A stretch of DNA of 53,729 bases. It comes from Cristatella mucedo (Eukaryota; Bryozoa; Phylactolaemata; Cristatellidae). The DNA is taken from the NCBI GenBank assembly GCA_009760855.2, contig WPIO01000412.1, positions 1 to 53,729 of the forward strand, written 5' to 3'. The translations under genes were made by a program, and so were the position numbers. Below, in pieces: positions 18,385 through 27,300 of the stretch. The notes below the pieces were generated by a model. The model did not search any database and was not told where the DNA came from. It saw only the letters and a list, made by a program, of their open reading frames with translations. Each line of letters opens with the position of its first letter. Position 1 is the stretch's first letter.

Positions 18385-18400
18385 TTTATATAGAGAAGAA
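18385..18400 (+). promoter_or_regulatory. TATATAG start-proximal motif of the MCP gene
   Basis: The sequence tttatatagagaagaaATG is one clear case of the element-wide motif. Others precede the ATGs at 103, 3729, 4029, 4910, 5561, 5841, 6327, 6824, 15921 and 17787 on the plus strand and 8538, 13303 and 23321 on the minus strand. The AG usually sits 2-10 bases before the start. Confidence 0.6.
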
Positions 18401-19900
18401 ATGGCAAGCGCAGATATTAGTAGTATACTTGAACTTGGAGATCCTGAGTTCCCTGATTATAAACTTACAGACTATCAATTCAGAGAGTGGTACCAAGTTA
18501 ATGGAAACGAGACTGATAGAATTGATAGTAAATTAGTTACATTCTTAATACCCGGTGAACAACAAACATGTTATGTTCTATCTGATGGTTACCTTTTACT
18601 TGAAGGAAGGGTTGGTGTTACACCAGCAACTTCAACTGATCCACCAACAGCACTTAAAAGAACGCTCGCTTTAGGACTAGTTAATAACGCTGGAACATGG
18701 TTGTTTAGTAGTATAAGGATTAGACTTGGCACTGAAGAAATTAAAAGTCTTCCTTTGAAAGAAGCCGTTGGAAATGTTTCAACAATTATGGGACTTCTAT
18801 GCTATCCAAATGATTATAATAGAGCTGAAGGACCTGCTACTGGATGGATGAAAGATGAGGCAAATGAATTGGGTGATTTGGCGTCAAACCTTGGACCATA
18901 TACTAGCCCTGAGGCTTCTAAAGCATCAACCTCAAACAACGGCTTCATTTACAGAAGAGGCCTTATAAACAATACTGTTGATGCAGGTGCAGACGTTGGA
19001 TCATTCACTATTAGAATACCTCTTGCAAGACTTTCTGGTTTTTGTGCTGACATGAATACAATTCTTTATAATATTCCTTTTACTCTTGAACTTACTAGGG
19101 TTGGAGGAGATGATAAAAACTTTATCTTAACTGGAGATTCAGCAGCGGTTGGTACAACTACAAATACTCTTACAACTAAAGCACCTTCTCAATCTTTTCA
19201 AGCAATTGCAAATGATGGTGCTTATACCACTTTCAAGGTTGCTATGTCAAAAATGAGACTAGTTGTTCCATGTGTAGCACCTAAAGAAAGTATTATAAGA
19301 TCACTTGCTGAATTTTTAAGTGAAAGATCAAAGAAAATTAGACTAAACTATAGAGTTAGAAGACACGAGTTAGTAACTATAACAGCTACCAATCAAGGAA
19401 CTAGATTTATTAAAACTCTATCAGTTCAAAATAACATTGATAAAGTTAGGTGGTTGATCGTTGCAGCACAAAATGCTAATAAATATGATAGTTACACTGG
19501 TAATCCGTGTACTTACAACCATTGTGATATTAAAGGTGTTTATGTATATGCTAACGGATCTAAACAATATCCGTCTATTCAAAGAATGTGTGAGTTTAAA
19601 AAAGGAAGGTGTTTCCAATCTTACATGGACTTTACAACTTTTAGAAAGCAGTATCTTGGTCTTAATGAACTTGCCGAACCAGTTGGTGTTGGTTATAATG
19701 AGTGGTTACCACTTTATCCAATTCACGTTATTGATCTCCAATACAATGACGAGCCTCTTAGAGTAACATCAAAACTTGATGTGACAATTGAGTTCAATAG
19801 TAATGCTATACCCGCATCTGGTGTTATTGTTCATTACATAACTATTTGTGAGAATACTGCTAAACTAACTTCTAACGGTTCTGGCGCTAATTTCACTTGA
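18401..19900 (+). CDS. Double jelly-roll major capsid protein
   Basis: Forms the hexons of the icosahedral shell (family knowledge). Intact 499 codons. The N-terminus MASADISSILELGDPEFPDY is followed by beta-rich sequence. Family-typical blocks include FTIRIPLARLSGFCADMNTI then NIPFTLELTR (end of the first jelly roll), MRLVVPCVAPKE, the basic RVRRHELVTI, KVRWLIVAAQNAN, and CDIKGVYVYANGSKQYPSIQ with YKQ..EL later (second jelly roll). The frame ends at a TGA. Thirteen more codons stay open beyond it to a TAA at 19939 (AKGNMVYEGKDF), so the TGA may be a late lesion or the true end. It is the best-preserved large gene of the element. Confidence 0.9.
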   Translation: MASADISSILELGDPEFPDYKLTDYQFREWYQVNGNETDRIDSKLVTFLIPGEQQTCYVLSDGYLLLEGRVGVTPATSTDPPTALKRTLALGLVNNAGTWLFSSIRIRLGTEEIKSLPLKEAVGNVSTIMGLLCYPNDYNRAEGPATGWMKDEANELGDLASNLGPYTSPEASKASTSNNGFIYRRGLINNTVDAGADVGSFTIRIPLARLSGFCADMNTILYNIPFTLELTRVGGDDKNFILTGDSAAVGTTTNTLTTKAPSQSFQAIANDGAYTTFKVAMSKMRLVVPCVAPKESIIRSLAEFLSERSKKIRLNYRVRRHELVTITATNQGTRFIKTLSVQNNIDKVRWLIVAAQNANKYDSYTGNPCTYNHCDIKGVYVYANGSKQYPSIQRMCEFKKGRCFQSYMDFTTFRKQYLGLNELAEPVGVGYNEWLPLYPIHVIDLQYNDEPLRVTSKLDVTIEFNSNAIPASGVIVHYITICENTAKLTSNGSGANFT

Positions 19901-19963
19901 GCTAAAGGTAATATGGTTTACGAAGGAAAAGATTTTTAATAAACATTATAACAACTAAATATA

Positions 19964-20818
19964 ATGCAAAAAACAAATTTTATTCAAGGGTCTGATGAGT
20001 GGAAGAGAGCTATGAAGTTAAATATTCGAGGGTCGGAAGTGTATTCAGTTTTAGGTAATGATATGGTATTTGGCTCTCAAATTGATTGTGACATTGAACT
20101 AATTTCAAATAGAAAACTAGAAAAATATATTGCTAACTCTCAACCTGTAAGATTTCCTCAGATGATATTTGGAAAATTATTCGAGCCAATAGCAGCTAAA
20201 TTTCTAGAAATGAAGTTGAATAGGATTATTGAGAATTCAAATGAATGTTTTACTAGTGACGGAGTTTATCGCTATTCTCCAGATGGAATTATTGATCAAG
20301 ATACTCTAATAGAAATAAAATTTTTATGGAGTAGAACTATTGTAAAAGATTTTATCCAAAACAATATATTGCACAGTGTTTACTTGGTTTACACGTCTTA
20401 AGGCTTAGCAGATGTTTTTATAGTGAATTTGAAATATTCGTTCCAGGTTAGAATTGCTATGATGTGCCTAAAGACTATGTTGCTGCATGAACAGTTAGAA
20501 TTCCAACAACTTATAAATTTGATATACCAATACGTGAACCTCTTTTTATGTTTCTACTTAAAGATGAAAAGTACTTTGAATTCGAATTTGATATAATTTC
20601 TAAATATAGTCGTTTTAACAATAAAAAAAACTTTGGTTATGATATCAAATATTACATTAGAAAAGTAGAGATACAAGTAGTTGAAGAAGAAGATCCACTT
20701 AGATTTGTATGAATTATTCCTGTTGTTAAAGAAGTGTTAGAGAGATCTAAAATATTAATAAATAATTATATTGATGAACAAAAAGTTTCACAGCGAGGAC
20801 TATTTATCGAAGAATAGT
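19964..20818 (+). pseudogene. YqaJ/lambda-exonuclease-type PD-(D/E)XK nuclease, broken
   Basis: Open from 19964 for 145 codons: QGSDEWKRAMKLNIRGSEVY is the family N-terminus, FGKLFEPIAAKF the conserved G-x3-E helix, and YSPDGIIDQDTLIEIKFLWS the PD...E-x-K catalytic core. A shift near 20400 moves the remainder to another frame (YSEFEIFVPG, PTTYKFDIPIREPLFMFLLK) with a TAG and two TGA stops, running to about 20818. The likely role is recombination or concatemer processing during replication. Its end overlaps the start of fibre gene 4 in a different frame. Confidence 0.75.
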
Positions 20819-21633
20819 GGTTTCATTCTTTCTGATCTTGATGCAATGGTAATAGAATTATAAACGTAGGTGACCCTGTTAACGATTATGATGCTGTTAC
20901 AAAGGCCTATGCTGACGCTAACTTTGTAATTAATACAGGAATAACAATGAATCTTGGTGGTAAACGTATTACAAATCTAGGAGCAGGTGTTAACCCTACC
21001 GACGGAGTAAATATTAGTCAAGTAAATAATTATGTTAAGAAGACATGAGATACAATGTTAGGAGATTTAGACATGAATGGTAAAGCCATAACATCAACAT
21101 ATTGGAATTCTGGTAATACTAATCCACTAGTACTAAACGATGATTACTGTGTTACTTATGGAGGAATGAAAAGAGATGTATTATTGAAAGCATTTCCTTC
21201 AACAACAAATATCAATATGGGTGGATATTCAATAACAAACGTTGCAGAGCCTATAAATCCTTCTGACGTCGCTACAAAGAATTACGTAGATAAAACACTT
21301 AAAAAAATAACAGAAGTAATCTCAATCTCAATGGACCCTAAAGCATTAAATTCAATTTTAAATCTATCAACACTTTACTCGTGGACAAACAAAACTGCTC
21401 CACCTATAATGATATTAAATGTTATGGTTGTTGGAGCATCTAATTGTGTATTCCTAAAACCTAATACTGATACATCTGTAGTATCAGGTGATGTAAGAGC
21501 TATAAGCACTTCTTCAACAGGTGTTAACTTAAAGTACTATGTTTATTTTTATAGATTACCGGTAGAGTATTACTTCGTTGATAGCACAGGAAAACTAAAG
21601 GTAAACATCATGGTTAGTTATGTACCCACCTGA
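20774..21633 (+). pseudogene. Fibre-like protein 4 with phage-type repeats, broken
   Basis: The ATG at 20774 opens MNKKFHSEDYLSKNSGF. The frame shifts near 20850 into IINVGDPVNDYDAVTKAYAD and MNLGGKRITNLGAGVNPTDG, is hit by TGA at 21046, and continues open from 21055 with LGDLDMNGKAITST and MGGYSITNVAEPINPSDVAT, then a ~110-residue C-terminal domain. It is the same repeat as the three minus-strand fibres but on the other strand 10 kb away. A shared 3' knob sequence is not evident, so receptor ends may differ. At the TGA the repeat pattern predicts Gly. Confidence 0.7.
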
Positions 21634-22056
21634 GAAATATAAATGAACTATTAGAACTATTAACTCTTTTAACTTTGTTGCTTTGCGTTTACCTTTAGCA
21701 ACCGGAAATAATTTAGAAATGCAACAGATGGCTTCATGATCTAAATAATGATGGAAAGAAGTAGAACAACATTGTTTTTGTAAGTGTTTCTCAACCAGTA
21801 AATACAGTTTAGTTGGTCTTTCTTTTTTATAATAATTAGAATCTATGTTACAATACGCACAGATTATACAGTGGTTATTACGAAAAAGACTAGAATACAA
21901 TTCTGTTTCACTCATATCTAAATCGCATTTATCACAGCGTATTTCATACTTTTGTTTTGGTATTTTTCTTTTTAATGGTTTGCAATAAGGATGACCTGTT
22001 TCAAGGTATTCGACTTCATTAAATGTGCATAAGCATGTATCACAAAATATTTCCAT
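21595..22056 (-). CDS. Cys-rich zinc-binding protein candidate
   Basis: Intact 153 codons on the minus strand. MEIFCDTCLCTFNEVEYLET and YEIRCDKCDLDMSETELYSS give two C-x2-C knuckles of like spacing, with further Cys/His pairs (CIICAYCNID) that could complete several zinc sites. The lower half is basic with a hydrophobic end. It is divergent from the integrase with only 10 bp between start codons, and its 3' end overlaps the fibre 4 C-terminus by 39 bp. No specific family is recognised. Confidence 0.6.
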   Translation of the reverse strand: MEIFCDTCLCTFNEVEYLETGHPYCKPLKRKIPKQKYEIRCDKCDLDMSETELYSSLFRNNHCIICAYCNIDSNYYKKERPTKLYLLVEKHLQKQCCSTSFHHYLDHEAICCISKLFPVAKGKRKATKLKELIVLIVHLYFSGGYITNHDVYL

Positions 22057-22066
22057 TCTCTATAGA
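22057..22066. promoter_or_regulatory. 10-bp near-palindromic bidirectional spacer
   Basis: The sequence CATtctctatagaATG contains two back-to-back start codons and a CTATAGA core, a near palindrome that gives each strand the same CTATAG-ATG motif. Confidence 0.6.
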
Positions 22067-22930
22067 ATGTCATTCTTAACTCTAAATGAAAGAAAAAAAG
22101 AAGGTAAATTCAATCCTAACTCAGATATAAGCCAAGTATTCAAACCAAGACCTAAGAAAATTCGACAAGGTTTCTTTACTATTGTTGAGCCTAATGAAAA
22201 TCACCAAGCAGACATTCTGTATATGCCTAATGACTCTGGATATAAATATGCTTTGAGTGTTATTGATGTTGCTAGTAGATATAAAGAATCAAGACCTCTT
22301 AAAACAAAGTCTTCTAAAGAAGAGACAAAAGCAATAATAGATATTTACAATAAAGGCCCTTTGAAGTGGCCAAAGAAAATGACTGTAGATCCAGGATCAG
22401 AGTTTAAAGGTGAGTTTGCTAAAGAAATGAAAAAAACATGAAACACGTATAATAGAAGGCACTAGTAAAAAGAGTGTTGCATTAGTTGAAAGAATGAATA
22501 GATCAGTTGCTGAGAGAGCATTCATTGCTCAGTATGAAAAAGAATTAGAAAGTATTAATATAAGAGACTATAATAGAAACAGAGAGTGGATTGATAATCT
22601 ACCAAAGATTACTGAATATCTAAATAATAGTGTTACAAGAATGATTGGTGAAGAACCTGCAAAACAATAAAAAAAGAAAAGGTAAAACTAAAGAAACCAA
22701 AATATCATGGCGAAAAGCTATTAGAACTTGGAATAAGTGTTAGGTATTTATTAGAACCAGGCGAAGGAGAAAATGAAAAGAAGAAGAGAAGCTACGGATG
22801 CTACGGATGGAGTTTAACTAAACACACTATTGTTAGAATAATGGTATTGCAAGAACAAGCTGTTAGATATTGGGTAAATGATGTTAAAAGAAGTTTTGTT
22901 AGAGAGGAATTACAAGTTGCTAAGCCTTAG
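22067..22930 (+). pseudogene. Retroviral-type (rve) DDE integrase of the Maverick, broken
   Basis: Inserts the element with 6-bp target duplications (family knowledge). Start at the ATG after CTATAGA. Catalytic residues can be seen in HQADILYMPN (first Asp), TVDPGSEFKG (second Asp) and SVALVERMNRS (Glu). A shift at the A run near 22435 separates the first 124 codons from the rest. A TAA near 22668 then precedes a third frame with KKPKYHGEKLLELG, YLLEPGEGENEKK and VNDVKRSFVREELQV, the C-terminal SH3/chromo-like part. The N-terminal HHCC zinc domain is absent, so the gene may be 5'-short or a short Polinton form. The 3' end overlaps the two-TM gene by 11 bp. Confidence 0.88.
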
Positions 22931-23321
22931 AACCATCTGGATTTTCTAATGGTTCAGTTAATATCTCATCAAATTTTTCTTTAGTTACTTTATCATCGTC
23001 TAATGCATCTACTATCTTTGAAACTAAATTATGATTAGCTTGAAGAGAAGATCTTTTCCTTCTATCAATTTGAGAGATTGTACTATCTATTGAGATTATC
23101 ATTGTTGATATAGCACCTAATACTGTTACAACATGAGAAAGTTCCTCATATTTTTCAATGTAAGTACTGGTTACTGTAATTGCAAGAGATAATAGAATAC
23201 CTATAAATTGAAAACAATATTTAACTTTTATTAATTTAGTTAAGCAACCTTTAATTCTTTGATTGTCTGAAAGTATTTGATTATACTTGGTATTAGCATA
23301 TTTACTTCGAAAGTCTGCCAT
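22920..23321 (-). CDS. Two-transmembrane protein, SLATT-like
   Basis: Intact 133 codons preceded by ATATAGGACA. A basic N-terminal helix (SDNQRIKGCLTKLIKVKYCF) leads to TM1 (GILLSLAITVTSTYI), then TM2 (VVTVLGAISTMIISI), then a long charged helix (DRRKRSSLQANHNLVSKIVD) and DDDKVTKEKFDEILTEP. The two-TM-plus-helix layout resembles SLATT proteins, predicted membrane effectors in bacterial conflict systems, but the assignment is by layout only. A homologue recurs next to integrase remnants at 44.7-46.3 kb, so it is a stable Maverick gene. Confidence 0.6.
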   Translation of the reverse strand: MADFRSKYANTKYNQILSDNQRIKGCLTKLIKVKYCFQFIGILLSLAITVTSTYIEKYEELSHVVTVLGAISTMIISIDSTISQIDRRKRSSLQANHNLVSKIVDALDDDKVTKEKFDEILTEPLENPDGSKA

Positions 23322-23428
23322 TGTCCTATATTAATAAAAATCGTTTTATCAATGGTATTACGTCATGTACTAAATTTAGACTGGATTCCTGATATATCAC
23401 GTGAGTAGGAGTTATCTTCCATTCCAAA

Positions 23429-23926
23429 ATGGCCTCATGCGATGAAATAGCTTTCGTTTTCGATGATCAGTATTTTGATGACGATCTAGCAGTTATAGAA
23501 GACATTACTGTGAGTGAATACTTGCAAATGTTTTCGAAAACTTTAGATGTTATCAATGACTCCATCGATACGATGTTTGATGAGCTTGACATCTTTGACG
23601 GGTCGAGTTGGGTACGAACTATCCAACAGCTCGAAAATGATGTTAACAATTCGTTCTTTATCGTCTATCCTTTATCATTCTCGCCTAGTTCAAGTCGATG
23701 CCCAGAGGGTGACTTGTTCGATCGTCTATACTATATCTTTCTTGGGAGCTCGTGTCGATGCCCAGCGGGTGACACAGCTCGGGGTTTGGGATTGTCATCA
23801 TTTGTTAAACTGTTTGTCAAATGCATGTCAAGTATTTTAGGATATAAAGATGAATCAACACTCGGAAGCGTAAGTATAAAGGTAAGTAAGGTAAGTATTG
23901 CGGTGCAGGGGGCAAGAACATGGTAA
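23429..23926 (+). CDS. Unknown acidic 165-codon frame near the right end
   Basis: Open from ATG in a good AAAATGG context. The N-terminal 60 residues are acidic (FVFDDQYFDDDLAVIEDITV). Two similar stretches, SSSRCPEGD and SSCRCPAGD, come from a direct DNA repeat (gtcgatgcccag.gggtgac at ~23695 and ~23754). It lacks the TATATAG start motif of the other genes, and base composition is more balanced than in the neighbouring genes. It may not be a Maverick gene, or not a gene. Confidence 0.35.
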   Translation: MASCDEIAFVFDDQYFDDDLAVIEDITVSEYLQMFSKTLDVINDSIDTMFDELDIFDGSSWVRTIQQLENDVNNSFFIVYPLSFSPSSSRCPEGDLFDRLYYIFLGSSCRCPAGDTARGLGLSSFVKLFVKCMSSILGYKDESTLGSVSIKVSKVSIAVQGARTW

Positions 23927-23969
23927 AGTTCATAATCCAAATTTAAGCATTCAATCCAGCTAGTTGACT

Positions 23970-24026
23970 TATTGGACCATAGGTTAACACGCTTGCCTCC
24001 AAACGCAATGAGCACGAGATCGAATC
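23970..24026 (+). repeat. tRNA-like pol III box pair (possible SINE head)
   Basis: ccataggttaacacgcttg resembles an A box and gagatcgaatcac fits the B-box core GATCGAATC, spaced as in a tRNA, but no full cloverleaf is evident. It is read as a possible tRNA-derived SINE scrap. Confidence 0.3.
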
Positions 24027-24182
24027 ACATATCAAGATAAAGATATTTATTAATTATATAGACACATTAACCTAAACAACTATGAGTAGTATGTAAATAA
24101 ATGGAATGGAGAATAGGGTCTCGAGAGTAAGACGGCAGCCAATAAATAAATCGTACGACGATAAACGATCGAGTGGAAGGGA

Positions 24183-24232
24183 GTGATGATTGAATTTTAC
24201 CTTTCGCGATATCGGGTAATTTTTTGACAACC
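24183..24232 (-). repeat. Right terminal inverted repeat of the Maverick
   Basis: Ends gggtaattttttgacaacc, the reverse complement of the window start, with one or two mismatches in the inner A run. The next six bases are gacggt, the predicted target duplication. Confidence 0.9.
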
Positions 24233-24246
24233 GACGGTGAAACCGA

Positions 24247-24295
24247 GGTTGTAGAAAAATTAGACGATGTCGGGAAAGGTAAAATTCCTATCATC
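24247..24295 (+). repeat. Left-type TIR of a second, related element
   Basis: ggttgtagaaaaattagacg aligns with the first TIR (same first six bases, same aaaggtaaaatt..tatcatc end). Its closer partner is the inverted copy at 53686-53729. Only 14 bp separate it from the right TIR of element 1. Confidence 0.85.
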
Positions 24296-24315
24296 CTGCT
24301 GCGGCTGCCTTCCTT

Positions 24316-27300
24316 TCATCGTCTGCTCTCAGCTGCAACAGCTGCTGCAGGGTACACTCTCACAGTCTGCCAGTCCCAGCCCAGCACGGCTAGCACGGTC
24401 CTCTGTCCTCCGCCCAGTGACAGGCACAGAGGCCACTGCAGTCCGTGGCTGCTGTATGAGAGGATCTGCTGTAGCACCCCACCAGTCGCAGCACAGAGCG
24501 CCCTCACACAGTCCCTGCTACTGTCTCCCTGCCTCCCATGCACAGCCACGTACACGATGCTGCCTGCAGCACAGACGCCCAGCGCTTGCTCCTCGCTGCT
24601 CAGCTCGTGTCTCCATTGTCTGTCACATCGGCTACTGCAGCTGTCCACTACGTACAGCTCTCTGCCATCGTCTAGCTTCACCTGGCTGTAGCTCGCAGTG
24701 ACCAGAGCAGCAGCAGTGAGAGCCACACTGCATATGTCATACTCGTACTCGCTGCTGTGCAGCAGCTGCCCAGAGCTCAGCTGCAGCAGCTGCAGCCCTC
24801 GGCCAGGCTGCCACTGATGCTGGTCAAGCCAGCCCTGGGACACAGCTAGCTGGTCGCCGAGCACGGACAGCTTGTAGGGAGGCCAGGGCAGCAGAGCGAC
24901 ACGTCGTTCCTCGAGCCACTGGTCCCCTCCAGCTGCATCAGCAGCAGAGCTACCTCTGAGCAGCTGAACAACCCGTGAGTGCAGGCGTCCAGCAGCAGCA
25001 GCAGCAGAGCTGCTGCGTCTGAGCAGCAGGACGAGCTGTGAGTGTTGCAAAGCTACAACAGCACGTCCATTCTGCAGGGACCACACTGCTGTGACCGAGT
25101 CGTTCTCTCTGTTCCACCTCGCAGGTTTCCAGACGCTCAGCTCTCTGCCGCTCTGACTGTATTCCTTCAGGCCGTGCTGCCCTGCAGCCAGCAGATGATG
25201 CCCATCTGACGTCACACACAGGTCGTAGCACTGGACGGGCATCTCGAAGCTGCTGGAGGCCGGGCCAAAGTGCTGCAGCTCTGACTGCTTCTCTGCTACA
25301 ACGAAGAATGTTGGTTCTGTGCATGCAGGCAGTGACAGAGAGCTGACTGTGCAGAGTCTGTCTGCTATCTCGCTAGAATGCACGAATATCCTATTCACTA
25401 GAATATCTCCTATGCTGTACATCAAACGTTCATTTGCTATCGGCTTCAAGCACGAGCTACATTGCCACACTCTGGTAGGTTAGGGAACAATTGAGCTTGA
25501 AGATGTTCTGTGATGATGTGGTGATGACTACCATATGTCAATCACATTTCAGTTGCTGTTAAAATAAAAATAGGCTGACGGATAGACAACTCATCAAGTC
25601 GTTTGCATACCCGTCTTTAAATATTTGCTGTTAATTTCATCACATGAAGCCTATACATTAAAATAGCTTTTCATTGCTTGCCTGTACATTAGGCAGCATG
25701 CATAGCTGTACTTTCAGCTTGTCAGAAGTGGCCCCTATCTCCCCCTTCCTCACTTGATCATGCCAAGCTCCATCTCAGCTATCAAGGTATCGTGACGTCC
25801 TAGAATGGTCGAATAATCTAAAGATTCGAAACTCACCTGCAACGTTACTACTACCAGCATCATCCTCATAGGCGCTAACTTCAGCTAGGATTCGGTCAAG
25901 ACAGTCTACAACAATGATAATAATGCACTTGATAAAACGCACTCAAAGAACTCAATCTCTTTCTAGGCACTTTACATTTGCCGCACAGGGAAACGCCACT
26001 GAATGGTGAGTAATATCATGCTTGATAAACAAACAAAATGAATAACATGGTTAGGGGTGATAAAGACAGGGTCAGCATGCAAATGTGGTTAGTGGCAGCT
26101 TGCAGTGTCAGCACACATAAGCACATCAAGGACTAACCACAAGTTTTTTTTAATGTGGTCAAGTAAGGGGATGTTGTGACTCAAGCCGGGAGTGAGTCCC
26201 AGGCTTTGGCAGCATACGAACTAAATGCACGGTATCCAAAGCATTTGAGGTTTGTACGAGGTATTTGTAGAATGGGATTCCGAAAAGCAGGTGGTGCGAT
26301 GCTTAGCCTGGTGGGGGAATAGATGTGAGAGATAGGCGTAATAGATGTGAGAGATAGGCTGGAGTCAAAGAATAAAGTGACCAACATGCGAGTGACAAAA
26401 CCTTGAAGTAAATCCGTTGCTTGACTGGTAGCCAGTGCAGGTCGGTGAGAAGTGGTGTGATGTGGCAACTGCGACACTCACGAGAGACAAGCCTAGTGTA
26501 GAAGGAAAATGGCCTCACAGAGTGCAACTGATAGACTTCAGCAAGATTTGGTGCCAGCACTTCGAGCCAGAGCATGCATGAGCTGCAGAGCTTTGTAAGC
26601 AGCTACCTGATGTCAGCTCTGGAGTTCCCATCCATGAAGTGACCACATCGTCTAAGTCATCAGGTAAAGATCCATTCAGAGCCACAAGCTTTTCAGTATC
26701 CGGTGTCTTACTGAAGTTATCCAGCTGCTTGTCTAACTCTTCGAGCCGAAACCTCAAGGTCGCCTGCTGGTCCAGGAAATCCAAGTCGCTGGCCAAATCT
26801 GTGATGCTGCTGACGTATGCTGATGCATGCTGCACTGACAGGTTCAGCTGCTCGGCCAACATTTGCAGGGCCACAGCACTCTCCTCGAGCTGGTCATAGG
26901 AGTCCTTGACCTTGCTTTTTGCTTGTTTAAAGCTTTTGCTTAGAGCATCCACAGCATGCTTCTTCTTCGTCCTCAGCTCGTCTAGGTGAATGGCACGAGC
27001 CGATCGGATGTCGCTGACCAGACTTAGAGCCCAAAGAAGCTGTGTAGACTTCCCATTTACACTCTGAAGAAGATGCTGTATACTCTCTCGTGCATCCTTT
27101 AAAAAAGCTTCGGCTTTCGGTTCTTTTAGCGGCTGTGCAACCGAGTATCCTGGGCCCAGGCACTGTGTGAGGCAGTCGGTGCACTTGGCTTTCTTGCAGT
27201 CAAAGCACAGCAGATCCAGCGGCTTCCGGTGCTGCAGGCACTGCTGCTGTCCTGAGGCTTGCAGCACTTCACTCATGCTCTTGATCTGATCGATGGCTAC

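Larger units (their letters stand above)
1..24232. mobile_element. Maverick/Polinton element, decayed, with complete core gene set
   Basis: The first 50 bases reappear inverted at 24183-24232. Between them lie genes for protein-primed PolB, packaging ATPase, adenain-like protease, double jelly-roll capsid protein and DDE integrase, which together define Mavericks/Polintons. The block is A+T-rich compared with the DNA to its right. Genes run on both strands, tightly packed, often with under 30 bp between them. The element is 24.2 kb, long for the family, which is explained by accessory genes (fibres, S-R-I-L module proteins, HNH, PLA2, YqaJ) and a ~200-bp LINE insertion. Numerous frameshifts and stops show that this copy is not functional as read, although frameshifts clustered at A or T runs could partly be assembly errors. 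Confidence 0.95.

Noticed and set aside
103-21060. TGA read as Trp (recoded genetic code) in the Maverick
   Set aside because: Several in-frame TGA codons sit where Trp is plausible (716, ~7850, 19898), but TGG is used freely, other TGAs fall at expected Gly or Arg positions (21046, 1668), and TAA, TAG and frameshifts also interrupt genes. Decay explains all of it.
23970-24026. Functional tRNA gene
   Set aside because: A- and B-box-like sequences are present but no complete cloverleaf can be drawn by eye; kept only as a possible SINE scrap.
1-24232. Integrated bacteriophage, suggested by fibres, HNH and YqaJ
   Set aside because: PolB type, ATPase, adenain-like protease, capsid protein, integrase and TIRs are all Maverick/Polinton. 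There are no ribosome-binding sites, and no phage head, tail-tube or lysis genes.
24224-24701. Plus-strand frames opposite the TRIM propeller exon
   Set aside because: High-GC antisense shadows of the minus-strand exon, with Ser/Cys/Pro-rich nonsense composition.
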